The position numbers were made by a program, and so were the translations under genes. This document shows positions 27,667 to 35,324 of a stretch of 64,000 nt of DNA, piece by piece. The notes under the pieces were generated by a model. It ran no database searches and had not been told where the DNA came from. It saw only the letters and a program-made list of their open reading frames with translations. The DNA is from Guptibacillus hwajinpoensis (lineage in GTDB: Bacteria > Bacillota > Bacilli > Bacillales > Guptibacillaceae): contig NZ_JAIVKU010000003.1 of the NCBI RefSeq assembly GCF_020524165.1, positions 514,135 to 578,134 on the forward strand, written 5' to 3'. Each line of letters starts with the position of its first letter. Within the stretch, counting starts at the first letter, position 1.

Positions 27667-27780
27667 CTGGGTATCTTGCGCTTATGCTCATTTCTTGTGG
27701 TTTAAAGGTTGAAGGGGAAAGGATGCAGTGTTAGTATAAATGACCGTAGATGATTTTTCGGAAAACCAAAGGAGGCAATC

Positions 27781-28623
27781 ATGCTAGAAAATAAAACCGT
27801 AACGTTTATCGGAGCGGGTTCAATGGCAGAGGCAATGGCTGCAGGAATGATTGAGTCAGGTACTATTGAACCTGAACGTATTATAATGACAAACAGAAGT
27901 AATGAACAACGTCGTCAAGACCTTATGGAGAACCACGGCGTATTGGCGACGCAAAGTATAGAATTCGCCGTTCGTGAGGCTGATGTTGTTATCCTTGCAA
28001 TGAAACCTAAAGATGTTGAACGTGCACTAGAGGGGATTGAGAACTTTATCACGAATGATCAACTTCTCCTATCTGTTCTAGCTGGCGTCCCATCCTCCTA
28101 TATTGAGGAGCAATTGGATGGAGAACAACCAGTCATCCGCGTTATGCCGAACACATCAAGTATGATTGGTAAGTCAATTTCTGCTCTTGCAGCAGGAAAG
28201 CATGTAAGTGATGAGCAGGTTACAATGGCTCGTGCCCTCATACGTTCAATAGGAGAAACAGTTGTTATCGAAGAAGAGCAAATGGACGTATTTACAGGCG
28301 TTGCGGGTAGCGGACCGGCTTATATCTATTATGTTATTGAAAGCCTCGAAAAAGCAGCAATTGAAGGTGGAATCGAAACGGAAACAGCACGAAAAATGGC
28401 TGTTCAAACTGTGCTAGGTGCAGGTATGATGGCCGAGCAATCAGAAGATTCTCCTTCAGCATTAAGAAAGAAAGTGACTTCTCCTAATGGTACAACTCAA
28501 GCAGGTCTTGAAGCTTTGTATGATAATGGTGGGGGAGAAGCTTTTGCAGCAGCTGTTGAAAATGCAGCAACGCGCTCAAAAGAAATAAGTACTCAATTTG
28601 ATAAAAAGCCAGTAACTCAGTAA
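27781..28623 (+). CDS. proC: pyrroline-5-carboxylate reductase
   Basis: 280 aa NADPH enzyme for the last step of proline synthesis. The Rossmann start FIGAGSMAEAMAAGM and the signature TSPNGTTQAGLE near the C-terminus are diagnostic. ATG follows AAAGGAGG. Bacillus species carry several ProC paralogues; this one stands alone between fruA and a hypothetical gene. Proline is also an osmolyte in such bacteria, so the role may be anabolic or osmotic. Confidence 0.94.
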   Translation: MLENKTVTFIGAGSMAEAMAAGMIESGTIEPERIIMTNRSNEQRRQDLMENHGVLATQSIEFAVREADVVILAMKPKDVERALEGIENFITNDQLLLSVLAGVPSSYIEEQLDGEQPVIRVMPNTSSMIGKSISALAAGKHVSDEQVTMARALIRSIGETVVIEEEQMDVFTGVAGSGPAYIYYVIESLEKAAIEGGIETETARKMAVQTVLGAGMMAEQSEDSPSALRKKVTSPNGTTQAGLEALYDNGGGEAFAAAVENAATRSKEISTQFDKKPVTQ

Positions 28624-28651
28624 GGACCGGTGTTTACCGGTTCCTTTTTTT
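28622..28651 (+). terminator. proC terminator
   Basis: GGACCGGT and ACCGGTTCC pair with one bulge around GTTT and are followed by seven T. Confidence 0.8.
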
Positions 28652-28808
28652 GTTAATAAACCTTTAAGGAGGGGTATCGTAACAAGAATGGATGATCTGT
28701 CCCCTATTTCCTCGTATTGGATGTTCTTTTCTTCAAAATGTTAGTAGAATAATAGAAGGAATATGATATGATAAGAATTGGATAATTTGTTTGATAGAGG
28801 AGGAAAAA

Positions 28809-29351
28809 ATGATGAAAAAAGGAATTTTTGCACTTCTTGCTGTATTTTTAATCGCATTTCCTTTCGCAGGCACAGCTGCACATGCTGAAGCGGATGTCAG
28901 TAATGAAGTAAAGAAGGGCGTAGCTGGTTACCTTGGGGAAGAACACTATGACTATGACAAAGGTTCTCTTAAAGTTGTAGAAGCGGAAAATCTCGAAGTC
29001 GATAGCTCAGCAGATAAGGATTTTAGTAAAGTTTCCATGATGCTTGTCGAGTTTACAACCGTTCGTGACAACATTTTCTTTGAAGATCATACTCAGGTCC
29101 TTTTCTATGATACAGAAGCCAATGCGATCATCCCGGATTCAAAAGTATTGGATATTGAAAAAGCGAAGGAATATAAAGATAGTCATGCAGACGTTACAGG
29201 TGAGCACCTTCATATGAGCGTTATTCTTTTCCTAAGTGCGATCATGCTCGTTGGCCCGGCAATTCTTGCGTATCTGTGGTCTAAAAATAAATATTCAACG
29301 CTACGCTTTAAATTGCAAAATAACGTTTATGACACCAATACCACTTTTTAA
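28809..29351 (+). CDS. secreted, C-terminally membrane-anchored protein of unknown function
   Basis: 180 aa from the ATG at 28809. Residues 1-26 form a classic signal peptide ending in AAHAE. The mature domain (about 27-135) is acidic, with VVEAENLEVDSSADKD and strands like MMLVEFTTVRD, and no cysteine. A second hydrophobic helix (about 141-162, ILFLSAIMLVGPAILAYLW) is followed by a short basic tail, so the domain faces outward. Family not recognised. RBS GAGGAGG. It stands between proC and ytzB, an insertion relative to the order I recall for B. subtilis. Confidence 0.7.
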   Translation: MMKKGIFALLAVFLIAFPFAGTAAHAEADVSNEVKKGVAGYLGEEHYDYDKGSLKVVEAENLEVDSSADKDFSKVSMMLVEFTTVRDNIFFEDHTQVLFYDTEANAIIPDSKVLDIEKAKEYKDSHADVTGEHLHMSVILFLSAIMLVGPAILAYLWSKNKYSTLRFKLQNNVYDTNTTF

Positions 29352-29368
29352 CGAACGAAAATAAAAGT

Positions 29369-29401
29369 AACATCCCCGTGCCTTGTGCACGGGGATGTTT
29401 A
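29369..29401. terminator. bidirectional terminator
   Basis: A perfect 13-bp stem AACATCCCCGTGC / GCACGGGGATGTT closes a 5-nt loop. It serves the secreted-protein gene and probably the converging ytzB. Confidence 0.8.
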
Positions 29402-29448
29402 TTTAGTCAGATAATGTTCGTTTGTTCTTGCAAAAGATGAACTGTTTT

Positions 29449-29763
29449 CTACTGAGCTTGTAATTCTACTAATGTACCTGTTTCAGCATCTACCATAAAT
29501 TCAAGTTGCTGAAGTTTCCCCTCTTTCTCACAAGTGAGACCTCCCGCATATACAGTATAAGGAAGATTAAATTTCTCTACTGAATCCGTTTTCATATGAA
29601 TCCAAGACCCTTTCACCGTATAAACGGGTTTAACCGCACCTTTCACTGCTTTTAATGCTTTTTCAGGTGAAATATACGTTCTTTTTGAAGCGATGGTCGA
29701 TGCTGTAAGTGCGGCGGCTCCTGCTCCAATTAGGGCTCCAACTAACAAATCTTTAGTTCTCAT
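29449..29763 (-). CDS. small PepSY-like exported protein (YtzB-like)
   Basis: 104 aa. An N-terminal hydrophobic segment (residues 6-24, LVGALIGAGAAALTAST) serves as signal or anchor; the rest looks like one PepSY-type unit with ISPEKALKAVKG and a final VDAETGTLVELQ. PepSY domains often inhibit or chaperone proteases. The neighbour is the M42 peptidase gene, divergent. The position matches ytzB of B. subtilis as I recall it. Confidence 0.65.
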   Translation of the reverse strand: MRTKDLLVGALIGAGAAALTASTIASKRTYISPEKALKAVKGAVKPVYTVKGSWIHMKTDSVEKFNLPYTVYAGGLTCEKEGKLQQLEFMVDAETGTLVELQAQ

Positions 29764-29926
29764 TGATCAAGATGCTCCCTTCTTCAAATGGCCAATTTCT
29801 TTTCCTTCTTAAGTATATCTGAATTTTACCCTTGTACCAAATGTTTCTATCGAAAATCCACGACACTAGCAACAAGCAACCAGATTCGATACAATAGGAA
29901 GAGACGAACGATGGAAGGGGATACAT

Positions 29927-30994
29927 ATGAAAAAAGAAACGTTGTCACTTTTTAAAACGTTAACAGAACTACAAGGTGCACCGGGTTTTGAACATGATGT
30001 TAGAAAATTTGTGAAAAGTGAAATCAGTAAGTATACAGATGAAATCATTCAAGACAATCTTGGAAGTGTTTTTGGGGTGAAGCGGAATGACGGCCCCCGA
30101 GTGATGGTAGCAGGGCATATGGATGAAGTTGGATTTATGGTTACATCCATTACAGAAAATGGGATGATTCGTTTTCAAACCCTGGGTGGATGGTGGAGTC
30201 AAGTTCTTCTTGCTCAGCGTGTCCAGGTGATGACGAAGAACGGACCAATTCCCGGTGTGATTGGATCAATCCCACCACATTTGCTTGATGATGCGACTCG
30301 AAATAAACCAATGGCAATTAAAAACATGCTTATCGATATTGGTGCTGACAACAAGGAAGATGCCGAACGTATTGGTGTTAAACCAGGACAGCAAATTGTT
30401 CCTGTCTGTCCCTTTACTCCTATGGCAAATGAAAAGAAAATTATGGCGAAAGCCTGGGACAACCGTTACGGTGTAGGTTTAGCGATTGAACTATTGAAAG
30501 AACTTCAAAATGAAGAGCTGCCAAATGAGCTCTACTCAGGTGCTACTGTTCAAGAAGAAGTTGGTCTACGAGGAGCACAAACCGCAGCAAATATGATCAA
30601 TCCAGATCTTTTTTATGCGCTTGATGCAAGCCCTGCGAACGATATGACTGGAGATAAGAATGAATTTGGTCAGCTTGGTAAAGGTGCGCTTCTACGTATT
30701 TATGATCGCTCAATGGTTACGCATCAAGGATTAAGAGATTTTATCCTTGATACTGCTGAAAGTAATGAAATTCCATATCAGTATTTCATATCTCAAGGAG
30801 GAACGGATGCGGGACGCGTTCATCTTTCAAATAATGGCGTTCCTTCCGCTGTAGTAGGGATTTGTTCAAGGTACATCCATACTTCTTCTTCCATGATCCA
30901 CGTAGATGATTATGCCGCTGCAAAAGAATTGCTCATTAAATTAGTGAAATCAACAGATCAAGCAACGGTAGATAGCATTAGAAGTAACGTGTAA
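29927..30994 (+). CDS. ytoP: M42 family aminopeptidase (YtoP-like)
   Basis: 355 aa cytosolic, cobalt- or zinc-dependent M42 peptidase. Metal-site motifs are AGHMDEVGF (about 62-70), AWDNRYG and EEVGLRGAQ (E of the first pair is the general base), and later DASPAND and a conserved C-terminal HVDDY. Family members clip N-terminal Glu/Asp or other residues from peptides in a large tetrahedral complex. ATG follows GGAAGGGG. Confidence 0.9.
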   Translation: MKKETLSLFKTLTELQGAPGFEHDVRKFVKSEISKYTDEIIQDNLGSVFGVKRNDGPRVMVAGHMDEVGFMVTSITENGMIRFQTLGGWWSQVLLAQRVQVMTKNGPIPGVIGSIPPHLLDDATRNKPMAIKNMLIDIGADNKEDAERIGVKPGQQIVPVCPFTPMANEKKIMAKAWDNRYGVGLAIELLKELQNEELPNELYSGATVQEEVGLRGAQTAANMINPDLFYALDASPANDMTGDKNEFGQLGKGALLRIYDRSMVTHQGLRDFILDTAESNEIPYQYFISQGGTDAGRVHLSNNGVPSAVVGICSRYIHTSSSMIHVDDYAAAKELLIKLVKSTDQATVDSIRSNV

Positions 30995-31000
30995 GTAATA

Positions 31001-31023
31001 GGGGCCGAAAAGGCTCCTTTTCT
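31001..31023 (+). terminator. ytoP terminator
   Basis: GGGGCC and GGCTCC form a 6-bp stem (one G-U) around GAAAA, followed by TTTTCTT. Confidence 0.6.
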
Positions 31024-31065
31024 TATGATGGCTTTTTTCAAACAACATTAGTGGAGGCATGCTAT

Positions 31066-31569
31066 ATGAATCAAATAGTAGTCGGATCTCAGAATCCCGT
31101 AAAAATTAACGCTGTAAAAGCTCACTTTCATGGAGAGGTAATAGGAGTGGATGTTGATTCGGGCGTCGCTGATCAGCCATGGGGAGATGAAGAGACGCTT
31201 CTAGGGGCAAAACAACGGGCAAGAGCCGCACTGGATAAAGGTGAGGCTAGTATTGGGATCGGTCTTGAAGGTGGAGTTCAGGTTATAGAGAATATCTTAT
31301 ATGTTTGTAATTGGGGAGCTCTTGTTGATAAACATGGCGCTGAAATCATTGCTGGAGGGGCGAGGTTTCCCCTTCCAGAAAACATTAAAAAGAAGATGGA
31401 GGAAGGACAAGTATTAGGTCCAGTTATTTCGGAGTATGCCAGTCGAGCGGATGTAAGCAAAAAAGAAGGCGCCATTGGCATTTTCACTGATGGCACCGTT
31501 TCAAGAACAGACATGTATGAGCATTTAGTCTCTTTATTATTTGGTCAATATCAATTTCAACTGCGTTAA
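31066..31569 (+). CDS. DUF84 family inosine/xanthosine triphosphatase (YjjX-like)
   Basis: 167 aa. The start MNQIVVGSQNPVKINAV and the segment GIGLEGGVQ identify the YjjX/DUF84 family, which hydrolyses non-canonical ITP and XTP. ATG at 31066 stands 8 nt after GTGGAGG; the ATG at 31051 has no site. Its TAA overlaps the stop of converging ytoQ: the two coding ends share 4 bp. Confidence 0.82.
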   Translation: MNQIVVGSQNPVKINAVKAHFHGEVIGVDVDSGVADQPWGDEETLLGAKQRARAALDKGEASIGIGLEGGVQVIENILYVCNWGALVDKHGAEIIAGGARFPLPENIKKKMEEGQVLGPVISEYASRADVSKKEGAIGIFTDGTVSRTDMYEHLVSLLFGQYQFQLR

Positions 31570-32012
31570 TTTGTTTCAAAAATATAAGATAGTGCTTTTA
31601 AAGCCTGGTCTGTGTTTTCAACAGTAACTTGCGCTTTATTTGAGAGTTCTTTTAGTGGATGGTGAAGGGATTCAGGGCGAATAAGAATAAGTGGTTTTTG
31701 AAGTGTGATCGCCGTAGCTGCATCCATTGCGCTATTCCACTGTTTGTAATTCTCGCCAAAAAGAGAAATGACTACGTCAGATTTTTGAAGTAAGACGTGT
31801 GTTCGAAGATTGTTGATTTCAGATGCCGCTTCATCTTTGAAAATCTTATTTGGCTGCTCGCCTTTAATCTCTTCGCCGATATTATCAGATCGCTCATGAT
31901 TTTCCATAGGCCCAACAAATTGAATCGGTAGTTCCATCTTAATGGCCTTTTCTTTCAGTTCGTTTCGCCAATCATCGTGAATTTGCCCAGCAAGGTAAAC
32001 AGTTAATTCCAT
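31566..32012 (-). CDS. ytoQ: YtoQ family protein (nucleoside deoxyribosyltransferase fold)
   Basis: 148 aa from the ATG at 32012, behind AAAGGAGG. It begins MELTVYLAGQIHDDWR and has a later QWNSAMDAATAITLQKPLI, matching YtoQ, a small family with the nucleoside 2-deoxyribosyltransferase-like fold. The biochemical role is not established. It shares 4 bp at the stop with the converging DUF84 gene, a purine-salvage enzyme, so a nucleotide-linked role is plausible. Confidence 0.85.
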   Translation of the reverse strand: MELTVYLAGQIHDDWRNELKEKAIKMELPIQFVGPMENHERSDNIGEEIKGEQPNKIFKDEAASEINNLRTHVLLQKSDVVISLFGENYKQWNSAMDAATAITLQKPLILIRPESLHHPLKELSNKAQVTVENTDQALKALSYIFETN

Positions 32013-32172
32013 GCGTAACGCCTCCTTTAAAATGGTCACGCCATTATTGTAGCATGGTTTTTTCATTTATTCCCAGTAAAGAGATTAAAGAAGGTGTTTG
32101 ACCGCTTCACCTCGTGCAAGAAGAAATAATGTGTATACTAAAACAGAACAATCCGTTTGAAGGGAGAAACAG

Positions 32173-33186
32173 ATGAAGGAGTTATTACAGAAAAAAGGCA
32201 TTACGCTTTCTCCACGTGTGTACTTCATAACAGCGCTTAGCTATATGGCGCTGGGACTTTTTTCTTCACTAATTATAGGTTTAATTATGAAAACCATAGG
32301 ATCTCAAATTGCCGCGCTATCCTTCTTCATTCCAATTGGGGAGCTTGCGATGAGTTTAATGGGACCTGCAATTGGCGTTGCCGTTGCATATGGTCTAGGT
32401 GCACCTCCACTCGTTTTGTTTGCAGCTATTCTAGCTGGGGCAGCGGGGGCTGAACTTGGTGGTCCTGCTGGCAGCTATGCGGCTGCCCTAATTGCTGCTG
32501 AAGTGGGTAAACTTGTGTCGAAGTCAACTAAGCTCGATATTATTGTTACGCCATTAATGACGATCTTTGCAGGCTATGGAACGGCTACTCTTATTGGACC
32601 GGGAATCCAATCGCTTCTTACAAACTTTGGTGCACTGATTATGTGGGCAACAGAACAGCGTCCGATCATAATGGGCGTTATTGTCGCGGTACTGATGGGA
32701 CTCGCCCTTACCGCACCTATTTCGAGTGCTGCCATCGCCATCATGCTCGGATTAGAAGGCATCGCAGCTGGAGCAGCGACGATTGGTTGTGCCGCTCAGA
32801 TGGTAGGATTTGCAGTGAGTAGCTATCGAGAAAACGGAGTAGGCGGATTCATTGCCCAGGGAATTGGGACGTCTATGCTCCAGGTTGCAAACATTGTACG
32901 GAATCCGTGGATTCTAGTTCCTCCAACGGTTGCAGGAGCGATCCTTGCTCCGATTGGAAGTGGCTGGCTTTCACTATTAAATAATCCTTCGGGTGCCGGG
33001 ATGGGTACTAGTGGTTTCGTTGGACAAATCATGACGCTAAACGAGATGGGGACGGGAGGAGATATATGGATTGCGATTCTGATGTTGCATTTTGTTGGAC
33101 CAGCAATGATAAGTCTGCTAATATCCGAGATAATGAGGCGAAAAGGATTAATTCGTCCGGGAGATATGAAGATACAAACAGATTAG
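32173..33186 (+). CDS. orphan PTS EIIC-like membrane protein
   Basis: 337 aa with about nine hydrophobic segments rich in Gly and Ala (PIGELAMSLMGPAIGVAVAYG, AELGGPAGSYAAAL). The pattern fits the PTS_EIIC_2 family, integral EIIC-like proteins found without EIIA or EIIB domains. No EIIA or EIIB is encoded nearby, so sugar phosphorylation is doubtful and the substrate is unknown. ytpP starts 16 nt after the stop, so the two share a transcript. Confidence 0.75.
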   Translation: MKELLQKKGITLSPRVYFITALSYMALGLFSSLIIGLIMKTIGSQIAALSFFIPIGELAMSLMGPAIGVAVAYGLGAPPLVLFAAILAGAAGAELGGPAGSYAAALIAAEVGKLVSKSTKLDIIVTPLMTIFAGYGTATLIGPGIQSLLTNFGALIMWATEQRPIIMGVIVAVLMGLALTAPISSAAIAIMLGLEGIAAGAATIGCAAQMVGFAVSSYRENGVGGFIAQGIGTSMLQVANIVRNPWILVPPTVAGAILAPIGSGWLSLLNNPSGAGMGTSGFVGQIMTLNEMGTGGDIWIAILMLHFVGPAMISLLISEIMRRKGLIRPGDMKIQTD

Positions 33187-33202
33187 AACGAGGAGGACGA
33201 AC

Positions 33203-33517
33203 ATGAAGAAATTTGAAAAACATGAAGACTACTTAAATGCAATTAAAGAAGGAAAATCCGTTCTGCTTTTTTCAGCAGATTGGTGTCCTGATTGTCGAGT
33301 AATTGAACCATTTCTTCCAGAACTAGAAGAAGAATATCATGAGGTTGATTTTTATTACGTCGACCGTGATGAGCACATTGAATTGTGTCAGGAAATGGAT
33401 GTGTTTGGTATACCAAGCTTTGTTGCATTTAAAGATGGAGAAGAAACCGGACGTTTTGTAAGTAAAATGCGAAAAAGTAAAGAAGAAATTGAAGAGTTTC
33501 TTACAAGCGTGAACTGA
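33203..33517 (+). CDS. ytpP: thioredoxin-like protein YtpP
   Basis: 104 aa thioredoxin fold with the redox motif WCPDC at about residues 28-32 and the cis-proline in GIPSFVAF. It probably reduces disulfides or other thiol adducts in the cytosol. ATG follows GAGGAGG. It is the second gene of a small unit with the EIIC-like protein. Confidence 0.88.
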   Translation: MKKFEKHEDYLNAIKEGKSVLLFSADWCPDCRVIEPFLPELEEEYHEVDFYYVDRDEHIELCQEMDVFGIPSFVAFKDGEETGRFVSKMRKSKEEIEEFLTSVN

Positions 33518-33606
33518 TTCGTGTTAAGAACGTGGGTTGGTGATTTGAGCCGAGAATGGTAATAGATCATCACTATGATGCGTGAATAAAGTAAAGGTAT
33601 CATTGA

Positions 33607-33640
33607 ACAAAGCTATGCCTGGCATAGCTTTGTTTTTTTA
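33607..33640 (+). terminator. terminator after ytpP
   Basis: ACAAAGCTATG and CATAGCTTTGT form an 11-bp stem closing CCTGG, followed by TTTTTTTATT. It lies 90 nt after the stop. Confidence 0.8.
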
Positions 33641-33694
33641 TTCCGTTGTTTCATGGTATGATAAGGTGACATCTTCGTATAGGGTGGTGAAAAT

Positions 33695-34492
33695 ATGGAA
33701 CCAAAAGATATGAAAAAATTGCTCGAAAAACGTCTTCAGCAAGAGGATCGTGAGCTTACATACAATCAAAAAGAAGAAAAACTAAGAGTAGAAGACCGTT
33801 CTACCGGAAAAGGAATGAGTCTTGGACTTAAAGGACTCGCTGCAAAGTATGAAGAACGAGGCGAGAAGATCCTTGATGAAGTGGTCCATCATGTTGAAGA
33901 AACCTTAAAGGTAATGAATGAAAAGCATGAACTAACCGGTAAGGAGAATCAGATCTTTCCGGTCATTCGTTCAGGCTCATTTGCATCTGAGACGGAAGGT
34001 GGGGTTCCGTTTGTGTATGAGGAGCATACTGCGGAGACGCGAATTTATTATGCTCTTGATCTAGGGAACTCCTATCGACTAATTGATCAAGAGTGGCTCG
34101 AGAAAGAAGGTTGGACTAAGGAAGCCTTGCATGAAGTTTCACTCTTCAATTTAAGAGGATTGTCTACCGATGTAAAAGCAGATACCGTTGCTGGAAATAC
34201 GTTCTATTTTCTAAATACGAATGATGGCTATGATGCAAGTCGGATTTTAAATGATTCTTTACTCGAACGTATGGCTAAAAAGGCAAAGGGTGAATTGGCT
34301 GTAGCCGTTCCGCATCAAGACGTCCTTGTGTTCGCCGATATTGAAAATGAACGTGGCTATGATGCGCTTGCCCAGTTAACGATGCATTTCTTTTCAAGTG
34401 GTCTCGTTCCTGTAACGGGTCTACCATTTATGTATGAAGATGGAAAGCTAGAGCCAATCTTTATCATGGCAAAAAACAAACCAAAAAAATAA
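33695..34492 (+). CDS. ytpQ: DUF1444 family protein YtpQ
   Basis: 265 aa, cytosolic, no membrane helices. It matches the DUF1444/YtpQ family, with FPVIRSGSF and VPFVYEEHTAETRIYYALD in the middle. Function is unknown. The ATG follows GGGTGG. ytpR starts 28 nt after the stop, so the two are probably cotranscribed as in B. subtilis. Confidence 0.85.
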   Translation: MEPKDMKKLLEKRLQQEDRELTYNQKEEKLRVEDRSTGKGMSLGLKGLAAKYEERGEKILDEVVHHVEETLKVMNEKHELTGKENQIFPVIRSGSFASETEGGVPFVYEEHTAETRIYYALDLGNSYRLIDQEWLEKEGWTKEALHEVSLFNLRGLSTDVKADTVAGNTFYFLNTNDGYDASRILNDSLLERMAKKAKGELAVAVPHQDVLVFADIENERGYDALAQLTMHFFSSGLVPVTGLPFMYEDGKLEPIFIMAKNKPKK

Positions 34493-34520
34493 TGACTGTT
34501 TGAAAAAGGAGTTCAGAAAG

Positions 34521-35129
34521 ATGAATATGTTTTACAATAAAGAAGGCGTTGGAGATACTTTAATCGTAACTTTAGGCAGTACAGAAAGAGAAGATAAGGC
34601 TGTAGAACGCAACGGAAATGTTGCTCGAATCTATAGTAAAGAAACAAATGAGACAATTGGCTATAATCTATTTCATTTTTCATCTCTTCATGAGCTATCG
34701 AGCAACGGTGTTGTGGAGGAAAGCGAGGAACTTGTTTCAACAGTTAATCGTTCCATTAAAGATAGCGGCTATCATGATGAGCTCGTTTATGACGCTTCTC
34801 CTAAGTTTGTTGTTGGTTATGTTGAAGAAATGGAGAAACACCCTAATGCTGATAAATTAAATATTTGTCAGGTGAATATTGGAGAAGAGAAGCTTCAAAT
34901 TGTCTGCGGTGCACCGAATGTGGATCAAGGTCAGAAGGTCGTTGTGGCGAAGGTTGGAGCTGTCATGCCATCAGGTATGATTATAAAGGATGCGAGCTTG
35001 CGTGGGATCGAATCAACGGGAATGATTTGTTCTGCTAAAGAGCTTGATTTACGAGATGCTCCGAAAGAAAAAGGGATTCTTATTCTTCCAGATGATTATG
35101 AAGTTGGTTCTGAATTCAAAGCCTACTAG
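34521..35129 (+). CDS. ytpR: tRNA-binding domain protein YtpR
   Basis: 202 aa. The C-terminal half is an EMAP-II-like OB-fold like that at the N-terminus of the PheRS beta chain: VVGYVEEMEKHPNADKL, VCGAPNV, GMICSAKELDL. The N-terminal half is specific to YtpR. It is expected to bind tRNA; a defined role is not known. ATG at 34521 stands 9 nt after AAAGGAG. The stop lies inside the terminator stem. Confidence 0.87.
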   Translation: MNMFYNKEGVGDTLIVTLGSTEREDKAVERNGNVARIYSKETNETIGYNLFHFSSLHELSSNGVVEESEELVSTVNRSIKDSGYHDELVYDASPKFVVGYVEEMEKHPNADKLNICQVNIGEEKLQIVCGAPNVDQGQKVVVAKVGAVMPSGMIIKDASLRGIESTGMICSAKELDLRDAPKEKGILILPDDYEVGSEFKAY

Positions 35130-35152
35130 AAAATTTTCTAGTAGGTTTTTTC
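35122..35152 (+). terminator. ytpQR terminator
   Basis: CCTACTAGAAAA and TTTTCTAGTAGG form a 24-bp palindrome that includes the ytpR stop, followed by TTTTTTC. Confidence 0.85.
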
Positions 35153-35324
35153 TTTCGAGAAAATCGGGTATAAGGAATATTGAACTTATTTTTACTGATT
35201 TAGACGAAGAACCTCTTTTTTTTACGAAAGATTTTAGAAAGAGCCTTACAATGTTAGGGAAGTTTCCGATAAAATAGAAGAATAGCGCGCTCTAAAAGGG
35301 CTTAATTAGAAAAGGTGATTGTAA

